A stretch of DNA of 64,000 bases. Source: Reyranella sp. CPCC 100927. GTDB lineage: Bacteria; Pseudomonadota; Alphaproteobacteria; Reyranellales; Reyranellaceae. Each line of letters opens with the position of its first letter. The first letter of the stretch is position 1. The stretch covers positions 45,122-109,121 of the forward strand of contig NZ_VOHA01000024.1 of assembly GCF_007859315.1 (NCBI RefSeq), given 5' to 3'. Made by a program: the position numbers and the translations under genes. Below, in pieces: positions 34,177 to 43,338 of this stretch. Below the pieces are notes generated by a model that did no database searches, was not told where the DNA came from, and saw only the letters and a list, made by a program, of their open reading frames with translations.

Positions 34177-35598
34177 CTACTTTCCAACGGCGGGAGATGT
34201 CGTGCCTGTCAAGGGCGCGGCAGCCCTGCGGGCTGGCGCCGGGGGGCGCCACGGTGTGAACGCCAGCACGGCGCCAGCGAGCAGACCATAGGCGACCATG
34301 GCTGTCGCGATGACCCAGCACAGGGTTGCGTAGTCGCCGCCCCAGCGGATCGTGATTGCGGCGCCGGCGAGGACCAGCACCAACCGGGCGGTGGCGGCCA
34401 GCACGGGTTCAACGACGCGGCCCGAGCCTTGGGTGGCGAAGTACAGGCAGATGCCGAAGCCGAACAGCGCGAAACTCGGGCCGACCCGCTGCAGGTATGT
34501 GGCCGTTGCCGCGCGCAAAGCCGGATCGACCGTATAGAGACCGCTCCACCAGTGCGGCATCACGGCGAAGACGGTGCCGATGATGCCGCAGATCGCCGCC
34601 GCGACCAGCGCGCCGATGAACGTGATCTGTCGCGCCCTGGTGATCTGGCCGGCGCCGACATTCATGCCCACCATGGGCACCAGGGCTGCGCCGATGCCGA
34701 ACACGATCGAGATCTGCAGCATCTCCAGCCGTGCCCCGATGCCGTAGCCGGCGACGATCGCGGCGCCGAAGCCGCCGACGACGCCCGACAGGACCATCAC
34801 CGCGAAAGCGTTCTGCAGCGAGAAGAAAATCGCCACGCCGCCCACCCGCAGGATATCGCGGAACATCGGCCAGGACGGCCGCACGCCGTCCACGGCGGGC
34901 CGGACGCGTGAACGCGACGAGCAGAGGAAGGCGAGGGTGGCCAGCGCCCCGAGGCCATTGGCCAGAATGGTCGACCAGCCGATGCCGGCGATACCGAACG
35001 ACGGCAGCATGCCGAGCCCCTGCGTCAGGGCGTAGGCGATCGCCATCTGCACCGCGGACGTCGTCAGCAGGATGGCGGTCGGCATCGCCATGTTGCCGGT
35101 GCCGCGCACGATGCTGAGCAGGGTGTTGGCCAGCCAGATCGTGGTGACGCCGGCGAACAGCGTATCCGAATAGTACAGCGCCAGGTCGAGCACGATTCCG
35201 CGAGCTCCCATCGCGCCATAGATCACCGGGCCGAACCCGCGCATCACCAGCGTGAACAGCAAACCGAAACCAAGTGCGATCAATATCGCGTGCAGAACAA
35301 GCGCGCGCGCCCGGGCCAGATCGCCGGCGCCCAGCGCCCGCGCCACCGATGACGACACGCCGCCGCCCATGGCGCCGGTCGACATGGTCTGCATCAGGAC
35401 GAGAAAGGGAAAGACGTAGGCGTTGGCGGCCAGCGCGTCGGCCCCCAGCGTGCCGACAAACACCGTCTCAACCACGATCACCAGGCTCTGGACGATCACG
35501 GTGAGCGCGTTGGGTGCCGCCAACCGCAGGATCGTCGGCAGAATCGGGCCAGTCAGGATCGCCTGTTCGCGGGCGGTACGCGTGGGAAGCGGCGACAA
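34177..35598 (-). CDS. MATE family efflux transporter
   Basis: A 473-residue polytopic protein with the twelve-helix MATE arrangement: PTILRLAAPNALTVIVQSLVIVVETVFVGTLGADALAA at the N-terminus and a repeat-like second half after FRDILRVGGVAIFFSLQNAFAVMVLSG. MATE proteins export cationic drugs or metabolites using sodium or proton gradients. The apparent start is a TTG at 35598 with GAGGA just upstream; no ATG or GTG gives the full first helix. It is convergent with the alkyltransferase gene. Confidence 0.9.
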   Translation of the reverse strand: MSPLPTRTAREQAILTGPILPTILRLAAPNALTVIVQSLVIVVETVFVGTLGADALAANAYVFPFLVLMQTMSTGAMGGGVSSSVARALGAGDLARARALVLHAILIALGFGLLFTLVMRGFGPVIYGAMGARGIVLDLALYYSDTLFAGVTTIWLANTLLSIVRGTGNMAMPTAILLTTSAVQMAIAYALTQGLGMLPSFGIAGIGWSTILANGLGALATLAFLCSSRSRVRPAVDGVRPSWPMFRDILRVGGVAIFFSLQNAFAVMVLSGVVGGFGAAIVAGYGIGARLEMLQISIVFGIGAALVPMVGMNVGAGQITRARQITFIGALVAAAICGIIGTVFAVMPHWWSGLYTVDPALRAATATYLQRVGPSFALFGFGICLYFATQGSGRVVEPVLAATARLVLVLAGAAITIRWGGDYATLCWVIATAMVAYGLLAGAVLAFTPWRPPAPARRAAAPLTGTTSPAVGK

Positions 35599-35762
35599 CT
35601 CTGATCCTCGCGATCGTGTGGTGTGTACCTACACGCATCCGGATGCCGAGGCACCCGAGAATGCCGGTCCATCTGATAATTTTTCCTCATGGATTGCGCG
35701 GTCACCCATCCCACCGGCCCGGCCCTTGACAGGGTGGGGAGCGCCCGGAAACTGTGCGCCCC

Positions 35763-36872
35763 ATGAAAATCGACGGCAAACCGTACCGCACGATCTGGCT
35801 CGCCGATGATGGCCGCTCGGTCGATGTCATCGACCAGACGCAACTGCCGCACGCCTTCGTTGTTCGCCGCCTGACGTCGATGCCGCAGGTCGCCGATGCG
35901 ATCCGTACCATGGTGGTGCGCGGCGCGCCGCTGATCGGCGCGGCCGGCGCCTATGGCGTGGCCCTGGCGATGGCGGAGGACCCCGGCGACGGCATGCTCG
36001 ATCACGCCCACGCGACCCTGCTGCAGACGCGGCCAACGGCGGTCAATCTGCGCTGGGCGCTGGACGATGTACGCGGCCGGCTGCGGCCATTGCCGCCCGG
36101 CGCGCGTCGCGATGCCGCGTACGCCCGGGCCGCGGCGATCTGCGATGAGGATGTCGCGATCTGTCGGGCGATCGGCGACAACGGGCTGCGGTTGATTCGC
36201 GACATCGCGGCGCGTAAGCAAAGCGGCGAGCGGATCCAGGCGCTGACTCATTGCAATGCCGGATGGCTCGCCACGGTCGATTGGGGCACGGCTCTGGCGC
36301 CGATTTATCGCGCCCACGACGAAGGCATTCCCATCCACGTCTGGGTCGACGAGACGCGGCCGCGCAATCAGGGCGCCAGCCTGACGGCCTTCGAGCTGGG
36401 GCGGCACGGCGTGCCGCACACCGTGATCGCCGACAATGTCGGCGGACACCTGATGCAGCACGGCATGGTCGATTTCTGCATCGTCGGCACCGACCGTACG
36501 ACCCGAGGCGGCGATGTGTGCAACAAGATCGGCACCTATCTGAAGGCGCTGGCGGCGCACGACAACAACGTACCGTTCTATGTCGCCTTGCCCTATCCCA
36601 CGATCGATTGGACTCTGAGCGACGGTGTGCGGGAGATCCCGATCGAGCGCCGCGACGGTCGCGAGGTCTCGCATATTGCGGGCCGCACCGCATCCGGCAC
36701 ACTTGAAGAGGTGTTGCTGGTGCCCGATGGCAGCAACGTTGCGAACTATGCCTTCGACGTGACGCCGGCACGGCTGGTCACCGCCCTGATCACCGAACGC
36801 GGCATCTGTCCAGCCAGCGAAGCCGGGCTGTTGTCGCTCTATCCGGAGCAGCGGGAGGTTCGCCGGGCATGA
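35763..36872 (+). CDS. mtnA: S-methyl-5-thioribose-1-phosphate isomerase
   Basis: The 369-residue aldose-ketose isomerase of the eIF2B-like family converts methylthioribose-1-phosphate to methylthioribulose-1-phosphate. It shows [20 protein letters not shown], catalytic Cys in [22 protein letters not shown] and catalytic Asp in [26 protein letters not shown]. The ATG at 35763 matches homologues; a GTG at 35754 is possible. It overlaps the following class II aldolase gene (ATGA). No mtnB, mtnC or mtnD is present, which points to the aldolase (DHAP) branch of methionine-salvage chemistry. Confidence 0.95.
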   Translation: MKIDGKPYRTIWLADDGRSVDVIDQTQLPHAFVVRRLTSMPQVADAIRTMVVRGAPLIGAAGAYGVALAMAEDPGDGMLDHAHATLLQTRPTAVNLRWALDDVRGRLRPLPPGARRDAAYARAAAICDEDVAICRAIGDNGLRLIRDIAARKQSGERIQALTHCNAGWLATVDWGTALAPIYRAHDEGIPIHVWVDETRPRNQGASLTAFELGRHGVPHTVIADNVGGHLMQHGMVDFCIVGTDRTTRGGDVCNKIGTYLKALAAHDNNVPFYVALPYPTIDWTLSDGVREIPIERRDGREVSHIAGRTASGTLEEVLLVPDGSNVANYAFDVTPARLVTALITERGICPASEAGLLSLYPEQREVRRA

Positions 36873-37582
36873 CACGACCGCCGGCGGGAAAAACGGCGGA
36901 AGCCGGATTGCGTCGTGCCTTGATCGATACCTGCCGGCGGATGAATGCGCTGGGGATCAACCAGGGCACGTCGGGCAACGCCAGTGTCCGACTGGCGGGC
37001 GACCGGTTCCTGATCACGCCCAGCGGCGTCGTCTATGACGCGATGACACCGGCCCAGATCCCCACGATGACCTTGAGCGGGCGATGGTATGGCGCACGGC
37101 GGCCTTCGTCCGAGTGGCGTTTCCATCGCGATATCCTGGCGGCGCGACCGGATGCCGGTGCCGTGATCCATACGCATGGTCCATTGGTCACGACCTTGGC
37201 CGTGCTGCGCCGGGATATCCCAGCCTTCCACTACATGGTGGCGGTGGCCGGCGGTGATTCAATCCGCTGTGCGCCTTATGCCACCTTCGGCACCCAAGCG
37301 TTGAGCGACCTGGCGCTCGCCGCGCTGGACGGGCGACGCGCCTGTCTGCTGGCCAATCATGGTCTGATTGCCATCGGCGCCACGCTCGAGAAAGCGTTGG
37401 CGCTGGCAGTCGAGGTCGAAGCGTTGGCCGGCATGTACCTGCGCGCCTGTGCCATCGGTACGCCGGCCTTGTTGAACGATGCGCAGATGGCCGAGGCCCT
37501 CGACCTGTTTCGCGCCTACGGTACGCCGGCTTTCCCCGACTCCGACCTGGTCCACGCCGGAGCACGTGCGCCGCGCACCTAG
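36869..37582 (+). CDS. Class II aldolase/adducin family protein, probable methylthioribulose-phosphate aldolase
   Basis: A 237-residue zinc aldolase. Conserved parts are [15 protein letters not shown] for phosphate binding, [16 protein letters not shown], the [10 protein letters not shown] glutamate strand, zinc histidines in [10 protein letters not shown], and [12 protein letters not shown] with the third histidine. The gene overlaps mtnA by 4 bases. In Rhodospirillum rubrum and some E. coli, an Ald2 aldolase beside mtnA splits 5-methylthioribulose-1-phosphate (or the 5-deoxy analogue) into DHAP and an aldehyde (DHAP shunt). The coupling here suggests that role rather than the MtnB dehydratase reaction, which uses the same fold. 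Confidence 0.88.
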   Translation: MTRPPAGKTAEAGLRRALIDTCRRMNALGINQGTSGNASVRLAGDRFLITPSGVVYDAMTPAQIPTMTLSGRWYGARRPSSEWRFHRDILAARPDAGAVIHTHGPLVTTLAVLRRDIPAFHYMVAVAGGDSIRCAPYATFGTQALSDLALAALDGRRACLLANHGLIAIGATLEKALALAVEVEALAGMYLRACAIGTPALLNDAQMAEALDLFRAYGTPAFPDSDLVHAGARAPRT

Positions 37583-37607
37583 CTCGCAGTCTGCCCATGG
37601 GGCGCAA

Positions 37608-38279
37608 TCAGCGTCGCCCGATACCGTCATCGAAATAGACCGTGCCGGGATTGGCCTTGAGGTCGGCATAGGTCGGTGAGTTCTGAATGGCGGTGTAGAG
37701 AGGTGCGGCATCCGCAGCGGAGACGGTGGCACCCGGCGTCTTCCAGATCTTCTCGGCGACGGTCCACGACGAACCGTCGGGATCGTTCAGGTTCATCGCC
37801 CAGTACGGCCGCTTCGGAGTCATGTTGTCGGCTGGCGTCTGTGAGTGGATGTCGTAGAGCGCGTCGGCGATATAGGCGGACGCCTCGTTGCGGATGCCCA
37901 GCGACCCGATGGCAGGCCTGATCCGTCCGGAGCGCGGTGGTTTGAAGCCGCGGGCATCGTAGAGGGCGTGGACGCACTCGTGGATGATCGTGGCGCGATC
38001 CCCACTATTGCGGCCAAATGTGGCGATCGGTTCAGGAAAGACCAGCGTGTTGATGTCGGGATCGTAGTACGCACCGACATTGGGCGGCATCCTGGCGGCT
38101 CCCACCCTGATATGTCCCATACGGCCCGAGTTCGGACTGAGCGCCTGGGCGATGGCGGCAAATGCGAAGCCGTGAAACTCCTGGTTGTCGTGCCGGAAAT
38201 GGATCTTTTGGGTTTCCTTGCTGATCAGCAGAGACTGCACGAATTCCCGCAGGTCCTTGAGTTCCGCGAACGTTGCCAC
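37608..38279 (-). CDS. Hypothetical protein with HExxH zinc-peptidase-like motif
   Basis: A 223-residue protein with a central RATIIHECVHALYDARGF helix; HECVH matches the HExxH zincin signature. Further along are ASAYIADALYDIHSQ, whose residues might supply the third ligand, and a DPDGSSWTVAEKIWKTPG segment. The N-terminal 40 residues are charged and show no signal peptide. The family is not recognised; similar motifs occur in effector-immunity and DUF4157-like loci, but no secretion genes are adjacent. Confidence 0.65.
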   Translation of the reverse strand: MATFAELKDLREFVQSLLISKETQKIHFRHDNQEFHGFAFAAIAQALSPNSGRMGHIRVGAARMPPNVGAYYDPDINTLVFPEPIATFGRNSGDRATIIHECVHALYDARGFKPPRSGRIRPAIGSLGIRNEASAYIADALYDIHSQTPADNMTPKRPYWAMNLNDPDGSSWTVAEKIWKTPGATVSAADAAPLYTAIQNSPTYADLKANPGTVYFDDGIGRR

Positions 38280-38441
38280 GCGCCTCTCCTCGCCCAGGTA
38301 CCAAGGACACGAACGTCGCTCCGGGCGGCCGTGCGGTCCGCTCCATCAACACCACGGCGCTGACCTCATTCCCCGGACAGAGGAGGGAATAATGTCCGAA
38401 AACCGCGAGACGACGGCGCGGAAGCGGGCGATGATGCGGCC

Positions 38442-39950
38442 ATGGACCTCGACCATGATGCCTGCTACCGCGCCATCCAGACGCGCGACGCCCGCTTTGA
38501 CGGACGACTGTTCATCGCCGTCAAAACCACCGGGATCTACTGCCGGCCGATCTGTCCGGCACGCACGCCCAAGCGCGAGAATGTCGTCTTTTTCGCCACG
38601 GCCGCGGGTGCCCAGGACGCCGGCTTCCGGCCCTGCCTGCGCTGCCGGCCCGAGACATCGCCCGATCTTGCTGCCTGGCGCGGCACGTCCAACACCGTAT
38701 CGCGGGCGTTGGCGCTGATCGAAAGCGGGGCGCTGGATGCCGCTGACGTCGACGCGCTGGCCGATCGCCTGGGCGTGGGTGAACGCCAGTTGCGGCGGCT
38801 GTTCCGCCAGCACCTCGGTGCCTCGCCGATTGCCGTGGCGCAGACGCGACGCGTGCTGCTGGCCAAGCAGCTGATCCACGACACCCAGCTGTCGATGGCG
38901 CAGGTCGCCCTGGCGGCGGGCTTCGGCAGCGTCCGGCGCTTCAACGAAACCTTCCAGCAACTCTTCGCCCGGCCGCCCATCGCCCTGCGGCGCGCCCGGG
39001 CGGCGCAGTCCGCGGGCGACAGTGCCGGTGCTGTTTCCCTCACGTTGGCCTACCGGCCGCCCTACGATTGGCCCGCTATGCTCTCGTTCCTGGCGGCGCG
39101 CGCGATCCCCGGTGTCGAGGTCGTGGCGGGTGAGCGCTATGCGCGCACGATCGCGATCGGCGGCGGCAAAGGCACGTTGATGGTCGAACCTGCCGCCGGG
39201 CCACGCGTCAAGGTCACGGTGCGATTTCCGCACCTGCGGGCATTGCCCACGATCATCGCGCGCGTGCGCCGCGTGTTCGACCTGGCGGCTGACCCCGTCA
39301 CCATCGGTGCGCACCTCGCGCACGATCCTGCCCTGGCGCCGCTGGTCGCGGCCCGACCGGGTTTGCGGGTGCCCGGCGCCTGGGATGGCTTCGAGTTGGC
39401 GGTGCGCGCCATCCTGGGCCAGCAGATCACGGTGGCGGCTGCAACGGGGCTTGCCGGCAAGCTGGTGCGGGCTCATGGCGAGGTGTTGCCGCCATCGGAC
39501 GGCGCCATGCCCGGATTGACGCATGTGTTTCCCACATCGCAACGTCTGGCCTCTGCCGACGTCGCCGCGCTGGGCATGCCGGGCGCGCGGGCGGCTGCAC
39601 TGCGATCGATGGCCGCCGCGGTGACTGCCGACCCGATGCTCTTCGGCCCGCGCCGTAGCCTCGATGAAGCGATCACACAGCTGCAATCCCTGAGCGGCAT
39701 TGGCGAGTGGACGGCGCAGTACATCGCCATGCGCGAGTTGCGCGAGCCCGACGCTTTTCCGGCGTCCGACATCGGCCTGTTGCGCGCCATGGCCGATGCG
39801 GCCGGAACGCGGCCATCGCCGGCGCAGCTGCTCGCCCGCGCCGAGGCGTGGCGGCCCTGGCGCGCCTATGCCGCCCTGCATCTGTGGGCGGCCGATGCCT
39901 CCAGTACACCCCTTGATCGGGAGATTGCCGATGACCGCCGTGCCGCCTGA
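38442..39950 (+). CDS. alkA: Ada N-terminal/AraC/AlkA fusion: DNA-3-methyladenine glycosylase with methyl-phosphotriester sensor
   Basis: A 502-residue three-module repair protein. Residues 1-75 are the Ada zinc domain (Cys34, Cys38, Cys65, Cys68 in GIYCRPICPA and RPCLRCRP) that accepts methyl groups from phosphotriesters. Residues 85-180 form an AraC DNA-binding domain (DRLGVGERQLRRLFRQHLG, QVALAAGFGSVRRFNETFQQLF). The rest is AlkA: an N-terminal beta domain and the helix-hairpin-helix glycosylase (LSGIGEWTAQYIAMRELREPDAFPASDIGLL). Such fusions are known in actinobacteria and alphaproteobacteria. It overlaps the following ogt gene by 20 bases, forming an adaptive-response operon. Confidence 0.93.
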   Translation: MDLDHDACYRAIQTRDARFDGRLFIAVKTTGIYCRPICPARTPKRENVVFFATAAGAQDAGFRPCLRCRPETSPDLAAWRGTSNTVSRALALIESGALDAADVDALADRLGVGERQLRRLFRQHLGASPIAVAQTRRVLLAKQLIHDTQLSMAQVALAAGFGSVRRFNETFQQLFARPPIALRRARAAQSAGDSAGAVSLTLAYRPPYDWPAMLSFLAARAIPGVEVVAGERYARTIAIGGGKGTLMVEPAAGPRVKVTVRFPHLRALPTIIARVRRVFDLAADPVTIGAHLAHDPALAPLVAARPGLRVPGAWDGFELAVRAILGQQITVAAATGLAGKLVRAHGEVLPPSDGAMPGLTHVFPTSQRLASADVAALGMPGARAAALRSMAAAVTADPMLFGPRRSLDEAITQLQSLSGIGEWTAQYIAMRELREPDAFPASDIGLLRAMADAAGTRPSPAQLLARAEAWRPWRAYAALHLWAADASSTPLDREIADDRRAA

Positions 39951-40485
39951 CCATTTCCGAGTCGACCGCCTGAAGACGCCGATCGGCGAGGCGTTGCTGG
40001 TCACCGATGCCGACGGGCACCTGCGCATGCTGGACTGGAGCGACTTCGAGGCGCGCCTGGAGCGCCTGCTGCGTCGCCAATACGGCGCTATCAAGCTCGT
40101 GCCGGGTCGCGCACCGGCGGACATGCGCCGTGCGATCGACGACTATTTCGCGGGCGATCTCGCGCAGCTGAGAACCATCGCATGGCGCACTGCCGGCACG
40201 CCGTTCCAGCGCAAGGTCTGGAAGGCGTTGTGCAGCATCCCTGCTGGCAAGACGCTGAGTTACGGTGCGCTTGCGGTGAAGCTCGACATGCCGCGTGCCA
40301 TGCGCGCTGTCGGTCTTGCCAACGGCGCCAACCCCATCAGCGTGGTCGTGCCGTGTCATCGGGTGATCGGTTTCGATGGCTCGCTGACCGGGTATGGCGG
40401 CGGCCTCGACCGCAAGCGCTGGCTGCTGACGCATGAGGGTGCTGCGTTCCGCGACAAACCGCTTTCGCGGGCGCTGGCGGCGTAG
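39931..40485 (+). CDS. ogt: Methylated-DNA-protein-cysteine methyltransferase (Ogt)
   Basis: A 184-residue O6-alkylguanine transferase. The acceptor Cys142 lies in VVPCHRVIGFDGSLTGYGGGLDRKRWLL, preceded by FQRKVWKALCSIPAGKTLSYGALAVKL. The start at 39931 overlaps the glycosylase gene and has GGGAGA upstream. It belongs to the Ogt branch, distinct from the Ada-C-type transferase at 33626, so the window encodes two enzymes for the same lesion. Confidence 0.93.
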   Translation: MTAVPPDHFRVDRLKTPIGEALLVTDADGHLRMLDWSDFEARLERLLRRQYGAIKLVPGRAPADMRRAIDDYFAGDLAQLRTIAWRTAGTPFQRKVWKALCSIPAGKTLSYGALAVKLDMPRAMRAVGLANGANPISVVVPCHRVIGFDGSLTGYGGGLDRKRWLLTHEGAAFRDKPLSRALAA

Positions 40486-40566
40486 CGTGCGCATGTTCCG
40501 TCCGGAAGCCGCCAGACTGCGGCGGCCATGACCGGTAGCCTCCCTTCACATCGAAGGGAGCGTCCG

Positions 40567-40971
40567 ATGACTGATATCGAGATCCAGGATTTTGTGACCC
40601 GGTTTGCTGCTGCCTGGGCAGCGCGCGATGGCGAGGCGTTTCTCGCCTTGTGGCATCCCGACGGGGTCTTGCATTATCCGCTGGTCGACCGGCCGATCGC
40701 CGGCAGCGAACTGGGACGTCTCAACGACGTCCAGAAGGAAGCGGCGCCGGATCTCGTCTGGCAGCTGCTCGACTGGACGTCACGCGGCGATGTCGTGATC
40801 ATCGAATGGCAATCGACGCGCATCGTATCGGGCCGGCGATTCGACTGGCGCGGTGTCGACAAGTTGCGGCTGAAGGACGGCAAGATCATCGAGGAACGCG
40901 TGTACATGGACACGGCGCTGCTGCGCGCCGCGCGGACTGGAAGCGCGCCCGAGCCGTTGATCCGTCTGTGA
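40567..40971 (+). CDS. SnoaL/NTF2-like family protein
   Basis: A 134-residue cone-shaped alpha+beta protein of the nuclear transport factor 2-like family: FVTRFAAAWAARDGEAFLALWHPDGVLHYPL at the start and a curved sheet ending KLRLKDGKIIEERVYMDTALL. GAAGGGAGCG precedes ATG 40567. Members are small isomerases, cyclases or ligand binders, so the function cannot be assigned. It stands alone between ogt and the SDR gene. Confidence 0.85.
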   Translation: MTDIEIQDFVTRFAAAWAARDGEAFLALWHPDGVLHYPLVDRPIAGSELGRLNDVQKEAAPDLVWQLLDWTSRGDVVIIEWQSTRIVSGRRFDWRGVDKLRLKDGKIIEERVYMDTALLRAARTGSAPEPLIRL

Positions 40972-41087
40972 CGTCCGGTATTCCGACCTGCGGTCAAGAT
41001 CGACATCGGAGTCGACGACGCGGACGGGGCACGCTTAAGTCTCCGGCCTGAACTACAGGCTGACGACCGTCGAGGAGACAAGTACCC

Positions 41088-41888
41088 ATGGATCCGTTTC
41101 GGGAGAATCTGTTCGCCGGCAAGACGGCGTTCATTGCCGGCGGCACGTCGGGCATCAATCTTGGCATTGCCAAGCGCCTGGCCGGCCTGGGTGCCAAGGT
41201 TTCGGTTGCCGGCCGCGATCCGCAGAAGGCGACCAATGCCGCGGCCGAGATCGGCGGCACTGACGTCGCCGTTGGTTTGTCGTGCGACGTGCGCGTTTAT
41301 GCTTCGGTCGAGGAAGCGCTGGACAAGGCGGTGGCCACCTTCGGCAAGCTCGACATCGTGATCTCGGGAGCGGCCGGCAATTTCGTGGCGCCGGCACTGG
41401 GCATGTCGGCCAACGGCTTCCGCACCGTTGTCGACATCGATCTCAACGGCACGTTCAACGTTTTCCGGGCATCCTACGCTCACCTCAACCGTCCTGGCGC
41501 ATCGCTGATCGCGATCACGGCGGGACAAGCGGTGAACGCCCGCATGCTGCAGGCCCATGTCTGCGCCGCCAAGGCCGGCATCAATCATCTCGTGCGCGTG
41601 CTGGCCATGGAGTGGGGGCCGACCGGCGTGCGGGTCAACGGCATCTCGCCCGGGCCCATCGCCGATACCGAAGGCATGGCCCGCCTGACACCGACGCCGG
41701 AGTCGGTGAAGGCGCTCACGGACCGCATCCCGCTACGCCGTTACGGCACCAAGGACGAGATCGGCGACGCAACGGCGTTCCTGTGCAGCGCGGCGGCAAA
41801 GTATGTGACCGGTACGATCCTGGACTGCGATGGGGGCTCGCAACTCGGTGATGCCAGCACCCGCGACGGTGCGCATGGCCTGATGTAA
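41088..41888 (+). CDS. SDR family oxidoreductase, 2,4-dienoyl-CoA reductase-like
   Basis: A 266-residue short-chain dehydrogenase with a Rossmann glycine motif (FIAGGTSGINLGIAKRL) and NADPH-type arginine following (VAGRD). In place of YxxxK the active-site helix is QAHVCAAKAGINHLV, lacking the tyrosine, as in bacterial and peroxisomal 2,4-dienoyl-CoA reductases. GISPGPIADTEGMARL completes the fold. It likely reduces unsaturated acyl-CoA during beta-oxidation of unsaturated fatty acids. GAGGAG precedes the ATG. Confidence 0.88.
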   Translation: MDPFRENLFAGKTAFIAGGTSGINLGIAKRLAGLGAKVSVAGRDPQKATNAAAEIGGTDVAVGLSCDVRVYASVEEALDKAVATFGKLDIVISGAAGNFVAPALGMSANGFRTVVDIDLNGTFNVFRASYAHLNRPGASLIAITAGQAVNARMLQAHVCAAKAGINHLVRVLAMEWGPTGVRVNGISPGPIADTEGMARLTPTPESVKALTDRIPLRRYGTKDEIGDATAFLCSAAAKYVTGTILDCDGGSQLGDASTRDGAHGLM

Positions 41889-41923
41889 ATGTTGGGTGCC
41901 CGAGGGCACCCAACATCGACAGC

Positions 41924-42793
41924 TCAGAAGCGCACCAGGCCCCAGTCGCCGATGGGCTCGAACCCCAGGGCGCGATAGGCGCGCTGGGCGGCATTGTTGG
42001 CGACATCGGTGAACAGCACGGCGCGGCCAGCGCCGGCCTGGCGCGCCCGCAGCAGGCTGCCGGCAACCGCCATCCGGGCAAAGCCGCGGGCGCGCCCGAA
42101 AGGTGGTGTATAGACGCCGCCGACCTGCACCACGTCGGGCAATGCCGCGTTGAAGCCAGTGAACGCTACCGGCCGGCCCTGCGCCTCGACCACCCAGGCG
42201 CGGCCTTCGGCGTGCAGGGACGCCACGTCTTGGCTCGCTGCGTCCCAGGTCGCGCCGTCGCGCGGCAGGTCGAACATTTCGACAAGGTATTCCAGGCGCC
42301 ACGCCGCCAGCAGCGGCAGATCGTCATCGTCCGTAGCGCGCACAGTGATGTTGTCGGTCGTCAGTGCCCGCGGCACGACCAGTTCCGTGAGCGGTAAGGC
42401 GAAGAGGATCTCGCGCGCGCAGCGCTTGGCAACGCGGCCCTTGAGGGTGCGATGCATCAGGATCGCGGCAACCTGGTCCCAGCTGCCCACAACGCCTACG
42501 ACATCGCGACCGGATGCCGCGATCGCCGCGTCGAGCAGCGCCCGCGCGGCATCGCCGCCGGCGGGAGCCAGCGGCATCACGTTGCCGTTCCAGTAGTGGG
42601 CGACGACACCCACGACCTCGTCGTTGACCAGGGCCGCGGCGTAGGTGCCGCCGTAGCGGCGCCCATCGTCGACCGCGCCGGCGTGGCGAAGGTTCGAGCG
42701 TTGGAACAGGGTCAGGTCAGGGCAGCGGGCGAAGAACGCCTCCAGACGCGGCTCGTCCCCGGCACCCAGAATACGGATATCGAACGCACACAT
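41924..42793 (-). CDS. GNAT family N-acetyltransferase
   Basis: A 289-residue protein with an N-terminal degenerate GNAT-like half and a clear C-terminal acetyl-CoA domain: WVVEAQGRPVAFTGFNAALPDVVQVGGVYTPPFGRARGFARMAVAGSLLRA, with the acetyl-CoA loop in RGFARM and AAQRAYRALGFEPIGDW at the end. ATG 42793 has GGGGGATCC upstream. It is followed in the opposite direction by nothing obvious, and lies next to rpmE on the same strand. Substrate unknown. Confidence 0.87.
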   Translation of the reverse strand: MCAFDIRILGAGDEPRLEAFFARCPDLTLFQRSNLRHAGAVDDGRRYGGTYAAALVNDEVVGVVAHYWNGNVMPLAPAGGDAARALLDAAIAASGRDVVGVVGSWDQVAAILMHRTLKGRVAKRCAREILFALPLTELVVPRALTTDNITVRATDDDDLPLLAAWRLEYLVEMFDLPRDGATWDAASQDVASLHAEGRAWVVEAQGRPVAFTGFNAALPDVVQVGGVYTPPFGRARGFARMAVAGSLLRARQAGAGRAVLFTDVANNAAQRAYRALGFEPIGDWGLVRF

Positions 42794-42846
42794 AGGATCC
42801 CCCTTTGCGAAACCGGTCGCCGGGGGTCGCTTGGGGATGGCGAGTC

Positions 42847-42884
42847 CCCAAAAAGCGAAACGCCCGGCGCAACAGCCGGGCGTC
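42847..42884 (-). terminator. Rho-independent terminator of rpmE
   Basis: On the minus strand CGCCCGGC and GCCGGGCG form an 8-bp GC stem with a six-base loop (42861-42882), followed by TTTCGCTTTTTGG. It lies 22 bases after the rpmE stop. Confidence 0.85.
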
Positions 42885-42906
42885 GATGGCTGAGATTCGG
42901 CGACCG

Positions 42907-43137
42907 TTACTTCTTGGCCGCCAGCCCGATGTTGCCGAATTTTTCCTTGAACCGCGACATGCGGCCGCCGCGATCCACGATCTTGTTGACGCCGGTCCAA
43001 GCCGGATGGGTCTTTTGATCGATGTCGAGCCGCAAGGTCGCGCCCGCCTGTCCATAGGTGGAGCGGGTCTTGAACGACGAACCGTCGGTCATGACGACCG
43101 TCAGGTCGTGATAGTCAGGATGAATGCCTTGCTTCAT
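42907..43137 (-). CDS. rpmE: 50S ribosomal protein L31, cysteine-free form
   Basis: The 76-residue ribosomal protein begins [22 protein letters not shown] and ends [16 protein letters not shown]. It lacks the CxxC zinc ribbon of E. coli RpmE, as is usual for alphaproteobacterial L31, so it is zinc-independent. It has its own promoter (43164-43192) and terminator (42847-42884), a single-gene unit. Confidence 0.97.
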   Translation of the reverse strand: MKQGIHPDYHDLTVVMTDGSSFKTRSTYGQAGATLRLDIDQKTHPAWTGVNKIVDRGGRMSRFKEKFGNIGLAAKK

Positions 43138-43163
43138 GGCGGCTCTCCGCGTGCGAGGGGCGC

Positions 43164-43192
43164 CTTATATAGGAGGCAGTGCCGGGGGGCAA
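43164..43192 (-). promoter_or_regulatory. Sigma-70-type promoter of rpmE
   Basis: On the minus strand TTGCCC (43187-43192) and TATAAG (43164-43169) are separated by exactly 17 bp, 27 bp before the rpmE start. Confidence 0.6.
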
Positions 43193-43254
43193 GCTATTGC
43201 TTGCGGTTTGTCGTGGGCGCAAAAGCCGCTGCGATTTGCCTCGACCGGCGCCGC

Positions 43255-43283
43255 TTGTTGACGTCGTCCTGGCCTGCTATAGG
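43255..43283 (+). promoter_or_regulatory. Probable sigma-70-type promoter of cyaY
   Basis: TTGTTG (43255-43260), a 17-bp spacer and TATAGG (43278-43283) lie about 55 bp upstream of the cyaY start. The -35 match is weak. Confidence 0.4.
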
Positions 43284-43338
43284 GCGCTGCAAGGCCTTGA
43301 TTTTCAAGGATTTGCACCCTCCTGCCGTGACTCCGCCC

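Noticed and set aside
35599..35762. SAM-type riboswitch upstream of mtnA
   Set aside because: No conserved SAM riboswitch core or pseudoknot could be matched; only a weak TTGACA element was seen.
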